Assembly (NCBI GenBank): GCA_024196135.1
Contig: JAMQCK010000142.1
Span: forward strand, 1 to 51,050
Direction of reading: 5' to 3'
From: Pleurotus ostreatus/Saccharomyces cerevisiae fusant
Taxonomy: Eukaryota; Opisthokonta
Length of the DNA stretch: 51,050 nucleotides
Within the stretch, counting starts at the first letter, position 1, and every line of letters begins with the position of its first letter. The notes beneath the pieces are model-generated. The model worked only from the letters and a program-made list of their open reading frames with translations, was not told where the DNA came from and searched no databases. Both the position numbers and the translations under genes were made by a program. Below, in pieces: positions 9,538 to 19,357 of this stretch.

Positions 9538-12492
9538 ATGGCCGCGCAGCCTATTGCTGTACCAGACAGGATTGTATCAGAGGAGCAATTCCTCCCTCTC
9601 TTTCCCAAGAAGAACGAACCTCTCGCAGCGCTCGCCCTGCTCGCGGACGTGCTGAGGCCCCTTGGCAGCCAAGACCGCGACAGCGGATGCACTTACGTGC
9701 TAGGCGGTCGTTGGGACTTTGACAGGCCGGGATTACTGAGGAGCGAGGCAAACGAACGGGTGGAGTATCTCAGCAAAGCTATCAGCGACCTTCAGACCGC
9801 GGGAGACGGCCTCACGAAGCAGTAAGCTGGGCAGGTCGATGTTGTGAGGGCACGAAGCTCACAGAATACTTTACAGCGTACAAGATGAGGCCCTGGACTG
9901 GCTTGTCTGGCTCGCAGGCTTCGGTGTAGCTCAAGAAGAGATCGCTGGGTGCTACTATGATCTCCGAACAAGGACCCGCTGGAGGGCGCGTGCGTCACAA
10001 CAGTGCTTCGAGCCCCATCCACACAGCTGATTGTCCTTAGAATACGTTCCGCTGACCGAGATATGCGACGACCGCCTGGTCCTGGAGCGCATGCGCGCCG
10101 CCATCGCGCGGGGCCTTGAGGTCTGCAAGGACGTTCCGGCGGTGTGTTCTTTCTACGAAGAATTACCCAGCGCGCGTTCTGACGATCATATTTACAGCGG
10201 AGGGCAGAGAACTCCATAGTGTTCGGCAAATCCGTTTCAATCCTCAAGACATTTTCGTACTTCCCTCTCATCTGCGCCTTCGTCGTACAGTTCTGGGGGC
10301 TCGCATACTGGGCCATCACCTTTCGCCTAGGCTTCACCGACTATCGCGAGCAGATCGCGAGCTTCCCCTACCGCACTCTCGCGCTCGTGACTCTCGTCCT
10401 TATTTGTTTGTACTTCACCTTCATTACCCACGGTGCGTCCTTCAGCCCTTCTTACGGACCCGCTCGCGCATCTGACAGTCTTCGCCTCCCCTTCCAGCAA
10501 CCAACTGCTCAACCTCGCGCGTGGAATATGAGCTACAGAAGATCCGCAAGCAGTCGCACAGATGGCTCTTGGCGTGGAAGGCGCTCCAGGGCGTAGCGCG
10601 GAAGATGTTGGACGACGAAAGGATATATGAGAGCCGCGGACAACACATCATCCATATACTGGCTCAGATGGACCATCTGATCGAGGTCAGTGAGGCGGAC
10701 CGCTCGACTAAACTTCCGCATAGCTGAGACATCATTCGCGCAGTGTCCTCACGAAAGCTGGACCGCGAGCAGGGAGCCAACGGTGCTTGAATCTTTGAAC
10801 GCGCATACGGTCCACCTCTCCGATCGGCATGCGCTCGCTCGGGATATGGTAGCGCGGATACTCCCAGTCATCGCAGGAAAGCGGCGCGGCAGCAGATTAA
10901 TGGTGAACATATCCTTCCAAGTCCTCGACCAGCTGTTTATTGACACTTGTCCTTTTTCAGGGCCATGCCTCCTCCGACGGGCCACAGTCCTTTGACAACG
11001 CCGGGAGCACGCGGCTCGACATCATGATCACCGCAGTGTGCAACGAGTTGTCTATCCGGGACGCGCTATTCAGGTATTCTGTGCGGTCAACCTACGGCTT
11101 GCTGCGCACGCGTCCCCTGTCGGTCAACACATTTCGTCCTCAACTGCTCAAAGGCGCTGTGGACGAGCTAGTGCAGGCGCTAAAGAACTTTCCGCAGCCT
11201 GAGTTCTTCCAGGAGACTTATCAGCCGTGCGCACCCTATTTGCTGTATTCATTAGCGCTGCTGTCTCTGACGTTGCAACAAAACAGTCTCTTCGATAATG
11301 TGCATGCGCGGCTTGCGTGGATCGGTGGCCTTGGGCGCGCGCAGGCCGAGATCCAGCATAATCTAGCGACTTTAGGCGAAGGTGGGCTTCTATAGACAAG
11401 GCGTATCAGTCAACAATCTCGCTGACGCGTTGCACAGTGCCGAGTCGGGAAGAACTTCAAAGGCTATCACAAGCCGTCGGAAACCATTTACACGCGTTGC
11501 AACGCTGTCCACTCGCGTCCTTCGTGAGTACGATACGCACCGAACCTTTCGCGATGCTGACCGATGCTCCTCTGGTACAGCGCGACATGTTCGCCGCTCC
11601 ATGGGCGAGCCAGATCAAGCTCGTTTCAATCGAGGTCCTCAAGTGTTTCATTCCCAGCTTGCTCATCCTCCCGTTGTTCGGCATCCCGACCTTCGTGGGC
11701 GGCGGCGGTCTGGTCGATGGCCTATTCGGAGCCGCGTACGTCTGGATCGTGCGGACCCACTTTGAGTCCATCAGCCTCTGCGCGCTCAAAGGGTTGCAGG
11801 ATTATGGCTGCTCGTGTGAGTGCTATTATCCGTCTGAGCAGGGCGGGCTGTACGACGCGGATTCAGAAATTGACGACCTTTACAGACCGCGACCATGTCG
11901 GGGTGCAGAGCGTGCGCGAGGCCGCTGCGCGCGTGGAGTTTTACGCCGACTACCATCTCGTCCATCTCAAGTTGTTGCAGAAGATCACGAATGCGTTGCT
12001 CCACCCGCGCGATCCCCAGGATTCTGCAACGCTCGATGACCTGGACAGGATCCTTGCAACTATGGATAACGTATGCAATTTCCGAGTAACCACTTCATAA
12101 TCTAACGCGATCCGACATAGAGCAACGCCTCGTCGACGACTCGCATCAGCGCTGCGCTCGAATTTGCCCTGAACAAGCGCTCTGAGCGGCCGCTAGAAGT
12201 CGGACCGTATGCGCACGCGGATGTTGTCCGTAGGCTCATCGACGAGCACCATCCATTCTTCCAGCGCGAGATGGGTCCTCGCGGGCGTAAGCGCGGAAGG
12301 CGGGACCAAGCAGACGGGGAAGAAGACGGCATCCTGCTTCTGGTGAGTCGCACACGGCGAACGAAATCGCTCGAAATCGGATGCGCTGATTTGCAGTAGG
12401 ATGAATTTGAGATTATGGGCGTCGAAGGCCCACCTCGGCAGCGCTTTCGTACACGGGCAAATATGGGAGACTACCCAACGACATGGGCGTAG
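9538..12492 (+). CDS. P2: two-half, four-pass membrane protein of the amplified family
   Basis: Exons: 9538-9821, 9877-9989, 10041-10141, 10198-10432, 10498-10685, 10744-10902, 10961-11226, 11287-11381, 11438-11523, 11581-11815, 11886-12070, 12121-12342, 12400-12492 (753 aa, all phases consistent). Residues 1-360 form half 1 and 361-723 half 2. Half 1 has DWLVWLAGFGVAQEEI (about 101-117), membrane segments at about 186-208 and 226-244, and HRWLLAWKALQGVARKML. Half 2 has RLAWIGGLGRAQAEI (about 456-470), membrane segments at about 524-548 and 552-570, and YHLVHLKLLQKI. The closing tail (GVEGPPRQRFR) matches P1 and P4. The last intron ends in CAGTAG: the second AG gives the conserved tail, while the first gives an immediate stop. 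It is closest to P4, sharing the N-terminal pattern AALA.L.D.L.PLGSQD. No known domain is recognised and function is unknown. This is the cleanest intact member. Confidence 0.85.
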
Positions 12493-13458
12493 TGAAGACA
12501 TTGGTACAGTATCATTTGATGAGCGGTTGAGAGTCGGGAAGAGACGGCTCGGCGAACTGTTGAGAAGTAGGGAGGAGGTATTCTGTATTCCACGTCTAGA
12601 CTGCATCTTTAGGCATTATGATATCATTCAGCGGGCGCGCGCCCGAGAGATTGATCCTGATGAGCCACGCATGCACGTCGGAAAGCCTGCTATACACTCG
12701 GACCGAGTCCGATAGCAATCAGGACTACGGGCGGCGTGAGCAGCAGCAGAAGGAGCACCGCTGGCATCGCCAGAAGGGCATATATGCTAAGTACTTGACA
12801 GCAGACTGCTCCTTCCGCGAGTTGTACTTCGTTGCTATGGGTTCTGCTTCGATGGCAACACTGACAACAACAGAGAGGCCGGTCCGCATTGTACGTCGAC
12901 TGACGTAGTCGGTCTGCGTCGCACGTCGGGCGGCCATTTTAAGTTGTACGTCTGAGTAGCGGATTGACGAGGGCGAGCTCATCGCAGATCTTCGGGTCGA
13001 AGAGTGTTTAGCGCAAATAAGCGGACATCAGGATTGAAGATCGATGGGGGGACGAGGTTGGCTGAGCGGAGGAGGAGCACGGAGGCACAGTCGAACGCGA
13101 AGGTAGGCGAATGGGTGTTGGCGCGGAGGAGCACGCTGACGATGCAGAAAGCCGAGTGATATACGCGGGACGCGCTCTTGCGCCAAGAAGTAGAGAGAAA
13201 AGAAGGCATCGAAGGCGCGTGCGGAGCATATCTAGGACGCACGTCACTGAAATCGTGGTTGGATGAGCGTCAAGTCTTGGTCACAGCGTGAGTCACAGCC
13301 CCGAGGTACGATCACGTGGCTTCGTCACAAAAGTCCGTTCGGCGCCACCGGCGCGCCCCCTTCATCCCATCCAAGACGGGGCATTGTCGCCCGTGTCTGC
13401 CATCTCCTCCCTGCCTCATATTTTCGCATAGCTCTCCTTTCCTTCTACGAATCTTGTC
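12493..13458. other. intergenic between P2 and the CCCH gene
   Basis: About 970 bp without a firm gene. It holds the P2 3' flank, a short reverse-strand frame listed separately (12979-13242), and the promoter of the CCCH gene just before 13459 (pyrimidine-rich CTCTCCTTTCCTTC). Confidence 0.4.
12979..13242 (-). CDS. small hypothetical ORF, doubtful
   Basis: An 87-codon open frame on the minus strand whose C-terminal half reads like real protein (FDCASVLLLRSANLVPPS, NPDVRLFALNTLRPEDLR). The N-terminal third is serine/arginine-rich and could be non-coding. A start two frames away (MLRTRLRCLLFSLLLG) would resemble a targeting peptide, so an unseen intron is possible. It would be divergent from the CCCH gene. 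I do not recognise it. Confidence 0.22.
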   Translation of the reverse strand: MRPRYAPHAPSMPSFLSTSWRKSASRVYHSAFCIVSVLLRANTHSPTFAFDCASVLLLRSANLVPPSIFNPDVRLFALNTLRPEDLR

Positions 13459-14515
13459 ATGTCTGAAGATCCCCGTTTAGACCGCTACGTCGAGTTGTGC
13501 AAGATCTACCACCAGCAGTGCAGGTGCGTTCGCGCGTGTTCCCTGCAAAACTCTTTGCTGAGCACACTACGCTCAGATACTATGAGGCGGAGCTGGCCGC
13601 CACTCGTGCACTGACCTTCAACCCCATGCACCTGAACGTGCGCTACACGAGGGGGAACATCCGCCGGATGGCGAAGAACTACCACGGGGCGCTCGCGGGT
13701 GCGTTATATCTTTACGTGTCTTGATACCCGAGACTCACGTTTTGCGTCCCCCCTCATCTCAGACTTCAACTTCGTCCAGGCCACGAACCCGGGCTTCAAG
13801 AAGACAGCGAGCGCGATCGAGCAAGTGCGTCCGCTGGCGGACGCGGCCGGTCCCCCACTTGAAGACGCGGACTACGACTTTCCGCAGTCGCACGGGGGCT
13901 GCGAGGACTGGGTCGCGCAGTATATTGGCGACGACAAGTACACCTCGACGGCTCCCTCATGCCGCTTCCATAATCACGACGGTTGCGCGCGCGGGGAGAA
14001 GTGTACATTCTCGCATGCGCCGGACGAGAAGAGCGTGCGCGACGCGGTGTGAGTGATATCGTTCGCTGCTGTGGAGTGTACTGATGATGTTCTCTAGCGG
14101 ACAGAACGTCTGCCTCCACTTCTTGCTCGACGACTGTCGCTTCGGCGCCGAGAAGTGCATCTACTCGCACAGTCGCGCCGACTTGCCGCCGAACGGCTGG
14201 TGGGATGATCCCCATCAGAAGGACATTGTGCGCAAGCACGTCCGCTCCGCTCTGCGCAAGTCTGGAAACAACCGCGCGAGACGCAATGGCGCGAACGGAA
14301 GGCATAAGCGCGGCCCGTCGACGTCGTCCGCGAACAAGTTCTACTCGGGTCCTGCGTTTGTCAGTACATTTGACGCTTTTGACGACTACGACGACGACCG
14401 ATACATGTATGGGGGCTTCACCGAAGACGACGTGTACGAGCTTGCGTGTCAGGGTGTCAAGCCCTGGGATGAAGACGCTGGCGACGTTCTTGCGGTGCTC
14501 GGTGGCTACTACTAA
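13459..14515 (+). CDS. tandem CCCH zinc-finger protein
   Basis: Exons 13459-13523, 13577-13698, 13763-14048 and 14098-14515 give 296 aa with consistent phases (2, 1, 2). The N-terminal 80 residues form a short helical, TPR-like segment (YYEAELAATRAL.., HLNVRYTRGNIRRM). Finger 1 is C129-x7-C137-x5-C143-x3-H147 (CRFHNHDGCARGEKCTFSH). Finger 2 is C163-x7-C171-x6-C178-x3-H182, ending CIYSH. Both match the CCCH consensus of RNA-binding proteins. An Arg/Lys-rich linker (RARRNGANGRHKRG) and an acidic tail with DDYDDDRYMYGG follow. The likely role is nuclear or cytoplasmic RNA binding; targets cannot be inferred. It is a single copy here, flanked by unrelated genes. Confidence 0.85.
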
Positions 14516-14773
14516 ACGGATATGTACTCAATGCGCGCTAACGCGATAGATAATGGGCTGTACTCACAGTAACTACCATACACACTAGACGTACATAATG
14601 CACGCGCCATTGTTGTTCTTTGTTCGCAAGACAAGGCCGGCGATATAACAGCACCAAACAAAACACGCTATTGTGTTGCCGACAGGGGCGTGCGAAGACC
14701 GCCCGCGTTAGGCAATTCCCATTGTTCGCACGTTCCGCGCCTTTTTGAACTTGCACTTCGACCACCACGAGGG

Positions 14774-16737
14774 ATGGAGAGCGTCGCGCCCGAGATGAGC
14801 TTCCCGCCGCCGCCGGACGTCTCTGACAGCGTCCGGACACCGTATTATCGGTATGTATCTCGCGCCTAGCGACGCCCGCATTGTTCTCACCCCGCGCAGC
14901 GCCCCCGTCGAAGCATCGCCAACGGAGGCACCCCCGTCGCACAAGAAGAAGAAGGGGACGAAGGACCACATCCCGCGCCCCGCGAACGCGTTCATCCTCT
15001 TCCGCGCGGACTTCACGAAGAACCATAAGCTGCCTGATGGGATTGAGAAGAACAATGGGAGCTTGAGCAAGATTGCATGTGCGTGGCCATCTCTTGGTTT
15101 TCCAGCAGCATCTGACATTCGTTCTAGCCAGTGAGTGGAAGAGTCTGTCTCCCGAGGCTCGCCGCTTCTGGGATGAACGCGCAGAGGAGGCCAAGAGGGA
15201 ACATCAGGCTCTGTACCCCGACTACAAATATCGCCCCGTCCACGGCAAGAACTCAAAGCACAAACCCAAGGAACTCGTCGGCGTGTGGAACGACGCGAAG
15301 GAGGAACCCGAAGCGCCCAAGCCGGAAGCGCCTCCCGCACCCGTCGTCGACGACCGCTGGATGGAGGGATGCTCAACATGTGCGCCCATTGTTCATTGTT
15401 CTCCCGCCACGTGTCTGACCACCGCCTTTGTAGTCTCCGTCTGGAAGGCCGATGGCGACGACTCGAAGCGGGGGAGAGGGCGGCCACCCAAGGGCCTCCC
15501 TCCCCCACCGCCAAAGCCGAAGAAGGGGCGCAAGCCGAGGGCGAAACCCGTGTCGGCTTCGTCGCAGCCTGGCGCGGACGTGTCCCCCGAGGAGAAGGAG
15601 GCGTACGAGCGCCGCTGCGCGTACCTCGACCAGCTCTCTGCGCGCGGCGTGTCCGGCGAGGCGTTCGAGGTCGCGAAGCAGGCTTGGGACGACGCGCACC
15701 GACTGAAGCCCACGCGCGCATCTCCAAGCGGATCGGCAGCCGACGCAGACGCGACGGAGGATGAGGGCCCTGAGTCAGAGTCGGAGACCGAAGGCACGCG
15801 ACGACCACCTCCCATTCCCCCTCCCCCTGCGCCAGGCAACGCACCGCCTCGCGTGGTCGCGTCCGCGGGCTCCTTCTCATACGACCGCCCACCGCTCCCG
15901 CCTGCCATGTACGGGCCAGAGCCTGTACGCTCCAGCTTCACGGAGGGGCCGACGCCCGAACGATCGACGCTGCGCGAGCCCACGCCCGAGAAGTCGACCT
16001 TCAAGGACGCGTCGCCCGAGCCGGATATGGAACGTGTCGCCGACTATCCACGCTCGTTCGCGAGGGGCGAAGCCGCGCCTCCGGTACCTCCTCCCTTCAC
16101 GCATACGCCCGGGGAGCCACCACGGCGTGACTCATTCGTGCGGGGCTCGGATGATTCGGCCGACGTCGAGATGCAGGATGCGGGGTCCGCCTCGAAGGCG
16201 CCACCGTCGAGCAAGCGCAAGCGCTCGCCGTAAGTCGTATTCACGATATCTTGTCCCTCCGCTAACGCACATGGTAGACCCTCTGTCCCCGATGCCGATC
16301 AGGGTGAGAAGGCGGCGAGAACTGACGAGCCTTCCCCGGCTAAGCGCCCGCGGCATGAGTGGGTGATCCGTCCTACCCCCTCCGCGCGTGTCTCATCTTC
16401 CACCAGCGAATCGCAGGCCCTGACCCCGACCGCACCGGCCAAGCCACCCAGCGCCTCGCGCGCCTCCTCGCTCACGACCGCTGACGGGGAGTATGACGCC
16501 GACGGCGACTACGACATGGAGGACGGCGCCGCGGAGGACGAGGACGCGATCGAGTCGGAGGATACGGACTACGAGGACGGGCACGCGAAGCCGAAGCCCA
16601 AGCCCAAGCCGCGGTCGCGCGGGGTGTCGGCGAAGGCGAGGGGGAGTGGGGCTTCGACGCCGGCGGCTGTGAAGAAGGCAGCGCTCGCCAAGAAGTCGCC
16701 ACCGCATGCGGCTGCAGCGGTGGCTGGGACGGCGTGA
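14774..16737 (+). CDS. HMG-box / AT-hook DNA-binding protein
   Basis: Exons 14774-14850, 14900-15078, 15128-15379, 15434-16229 and 16278-16737 give 587 aa with all phases in agreement. Residues about 50-122 form an HMG box of the MATA/Ste11-like fungal type: IPRPANAFILFRADF, a variable loop, SEWKSLSPEARRFWDERAE and LYPDYKYRP. An intron splits the box after SKIA. A short intron at 15380-15433 is 54 nt and stop-free, so it is easily missed. An AT-hook-like KRGRGRPPKG lies at about 181-190. The rest is disordered: Pro/Ser-rich repeats (PTPERSTLREPTPEKSTF), a basic SKRKRSP, an acidic DGDYDMEDGAAEDEDAIE and a KPKPKPKPR tail. The likely role is a sequence-specific transcription factor. Relatives act in mating and development, but the pathway here is not proven. 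Confidence 0.88.
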
Positions 16738-17400
16738 GGGTATGATGTGCGCCGAGAGATGATGTAGGTATGAGGGGCGATGCTCAGGGAGCTAGCCCGA
16801 GGGTGGGAGAGATCTTCCCGACGCGTGCGTCGGCGAGTTTATATTTTCTTGGATCGTCATTCGTCTTTCTTGGATTCTGTTACCTGATGTCGGTCCTTAT
16901 TGCCATCTAACGAAGTGTACTCGCTCGCATTATAATCGTATTCGCTTACTGTTACGCTGGTAAGACGGTCGATGACGATCAAGCCAAGACACGACGCTCA
17001 GCCGCTCGTCTACTGATTTCATGGTACGTATTGCTGTCGCCGCTCGCAAATGACACTCATTCGTCTTACAGGAATCTGCCTGATAGAGCCGCGAAGTGGA
17101 TCCTCGACGACCTATTCTTCATATTGTCGTTGTTTAGTGCGTGACTTGAGCAGCATAGTTTGCCGTGTATCACCCGCCATGATCACGGCTTGGTCTCCAT
17201 GGATGTCTGGCTGCACCCATCAGCTCGCTCATGCTCTCGTCATGGTCGCGATCTGGCCACTACCTACTCGCCCTCCGGCGTGGTATAGTAGTGAGGCACG
17301 TCTCCGACTGCGCGCAGGAAGGGCATGAGAAATTATCCTATCGCAGGAAGCGCATGAGAAATCATCTTAAAAGACACACGCGCGCGCGACGACTCGTCGT
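16738..17400. other. intergenic
   Basis: This 660-bp AT-richer flank follows the HMG-box gene (TTATATTTTCTTGG, CATTATAATCG). It likely holds that gene's 3' UTR. No coding region or RNA gene is seen, and it grades into tandem repeats at about 17.4 kb. Confidence 0.45.
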
Positions 17401-18655
17401 CTGCTCTCGCTGAGAGAAGGTGCGTGCGCCGAGTCTGCTTCCGCTGCGACCGGGTGCGTGGGGGACATGGAGTGTTTTGAGGGCATGGGGGACATGGAGT
17501 GTTGAGGGCATGGGCGAGGCGGATGGGGAGAACGTGACGGATGCGGAGGGGAAGAGACGGCGACGGGTGCGGAGAACGGGGACGGACGAGTGCGAGCAGC
17601 GAGTTGAGGGAAGTAAGTGCGATAAGCGAGAAGAGGGAACCAAGTGCGATGAGAGAGAAGGGAGATGAGCACGAGAGGGATAAGCGAGTAGAGAAAGACG
17701 CGAGTACGAGTAGCGAGCGCGAAGATCAGGGAGAAGAGATGTGCCAGGATCAAGGAGAAGAAATGTGCGAGGATCAAGGAGAGCAAATGCGCGTGGATCA
17801 AGGAGGAGATCAAGGCGGGGATCAAGGTGTGAAGGGCAAGGAGTGGCGAGCGCCCGGTCCTGCGGGTGCGAGGAGCGAGTGCCAGGTCATGCGAGTGCGA
17901 GGGGCGAGTGCGCGGTCCTGCGGGTGCGAGGAGCGCGAGTACGGGAGGACTGATGGGCGGCGAGCATGGGAGGCCACGATAGGTGGCGAGCATGGGAAGC
18001 CACGATAGGTGGCGAGCATGAGAAGCCACGATAGGTGGCGAGCATGAGAGGGCACGATGTACCGCAAGAACGAGAGACCATAGTCGGCGACGCCGTTCAA
18101 TAAGCGTCGACGCCGTTTGAAAAGCGTCGACGAGGCCATTCGATAAGCGTTGACGAGGCCGTTCGATGACCGTCGGCGCCGTCGTTTGATCAGCGACGAC
18201 GCCGTTCGATGAACGTTGGCGACGCCGTTTGATGACCGTCGACGCCATCGTTTGAGGAGCTTTGGCGTCGCGGCCGCATGCTCCTGAGGAGACACGCGGC
18301 GCGCTCGAGATCAGGCGAAGGTCAGTGTGATTGAGCTGAAGCGAAGGCTGGCAGGTTGAGCTCGAGCGAAGTACGTCGTGGCCGAGTAGAGATGGAGTTC
18401 GCGCGCGACCAAGCCGTATGCTGGGTCGTCCACGCTCACGAACACGCGCTCGGTACTGACGCACATGAGGTCGTATGCGACGACCGACGCGCGGCCGTGA
18501 GCGACGACGATATTCCTGCTGCTTCTGCGGCTGAGGGGGGAGGGGGAGGGGGAGGGGGAGCTGAGAATGGCGTATTCTGAGCAGAAAAGGGGTTCTGAAT
18601 AGAATACTTTGACAAGGGAAGCAAGCACAGTTCTTCATCCCTGGGACCGCCATCG
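17400..18655. repeat. minisatellite patch, several unrelated tandem arrays
   Basis: At least four arrays follow one another. From 17740 to 17825 there are GATCAAGGAGA-type units. From 17850 to 17935 units of about 30 bp contain GGTCCTGCGGGTGCGAGGAG. From 17959 to 18059 a 26-bp unit (GGCGAGCATGGGAAGCCACG...) repeats four times. From 18087 to 18262 units of 20-24 bp with GACGCCGTTCGAT repeat about eight times. The patch ends in a (GGGGGA)n run at 18535-18560. Long reading frames across it are by-products of repeat lengths and biased composition. Confidence 0.75.
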
Positions 18656-19280
18656 AGACGACCGAGTCGGCGTGGTTGGGGTGGGCGCAGGGCTCGATGT
18701 ATGAGATGGTGTTGATTTTTCAGAGGATCGCCGTGTAACCATCAGTAGACTCGCCCTCGTAGATCTGCGAGGGGGCAGGAGCGTAGCTGGAATGCGCTAC
18801 TTCTCGCGGAGGCAGTCCTGTACGGCTTCGACAAACAGGGGTGCTAATAGATGTCAATGTTCCGTCACTTGCATGAGATAGTTGAGGGCGCACCGAGTGC
18901 TCGACGTGCGCTCAGCCAAGCTCGATGGCTACAGCGATGGGTAGTGGTCCCCCAGAGCGAAGAACATCTCCGCGACGCATCCGTCGACGCCTTCGATGCA
19001 AGGCTCGATCGCGTCAAGGGTTCGTATAATTGACACGCGCGGGAAGGATGTTCGGGCCGGTAATGCCGGCTTCGCTGATGGGGCAAACACATCTTATCTT
19101 ATCTCTCTTGTCTTCTTACCATCACCTTCGCCCGGATTGTCGTGGGCTATGCGGATGGCAGAGCGAGATCGCGTAGCAAATTCCACTGTCATCTCTACAA
19201 GTACGCTCGACACGTTGTCACTTGGCTCTGATCGACCCGGCGAAGAAGCTTGCAGCCGGAAGAACGTCAAATAGTGAACA
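18656..19280. other. intergenic, upstream of P3
   Basis: Unique sequence between the minisatellite patch and the P3 promoter. No convincing gene, repeat or RNA is seen. Confidence 0.4.
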
Positions 19281-19308
19281 TGACGTGCGCTCGAATTGTG
19301 CTATAAAG
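19281..19308 (+). promoter_or_regulatory. P3 upstream element and TATA box
   Basis: TGACGTGCGCTC begins at 19281, 77 nt before the P3 ATG, the same distance as in P1. TATAAAG follows at 19302-19308, about 50 nt before the ATG. P1 has CACAAAG at the matching place, so only P3 keeps a good TATA. Confidence 0.5.
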
Positions 19309-19357
19309 TCCCGTTCGACGGAGAAGCAAGCGTCTCGCACTCTTTCCTTCTTCTCCC

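Noticed and set aside
14708..15892. 394-codon reverse frame opposite the HMG-box gene
   Set aside because: It is antisense to well-supported exons with an HMG box. It is Arg/Pro/Ser-rich, as expected for the complement of GC-rich coding DNA.
17367..18653. 428-codon reverse frame with many Leu/Ser/His runs
   Set aside because: It spans several tandem arrays, and its composition follows the repeats (recurring LILAHLFSL and SHARHLSWL words). It has no conserved motif and no splice context.
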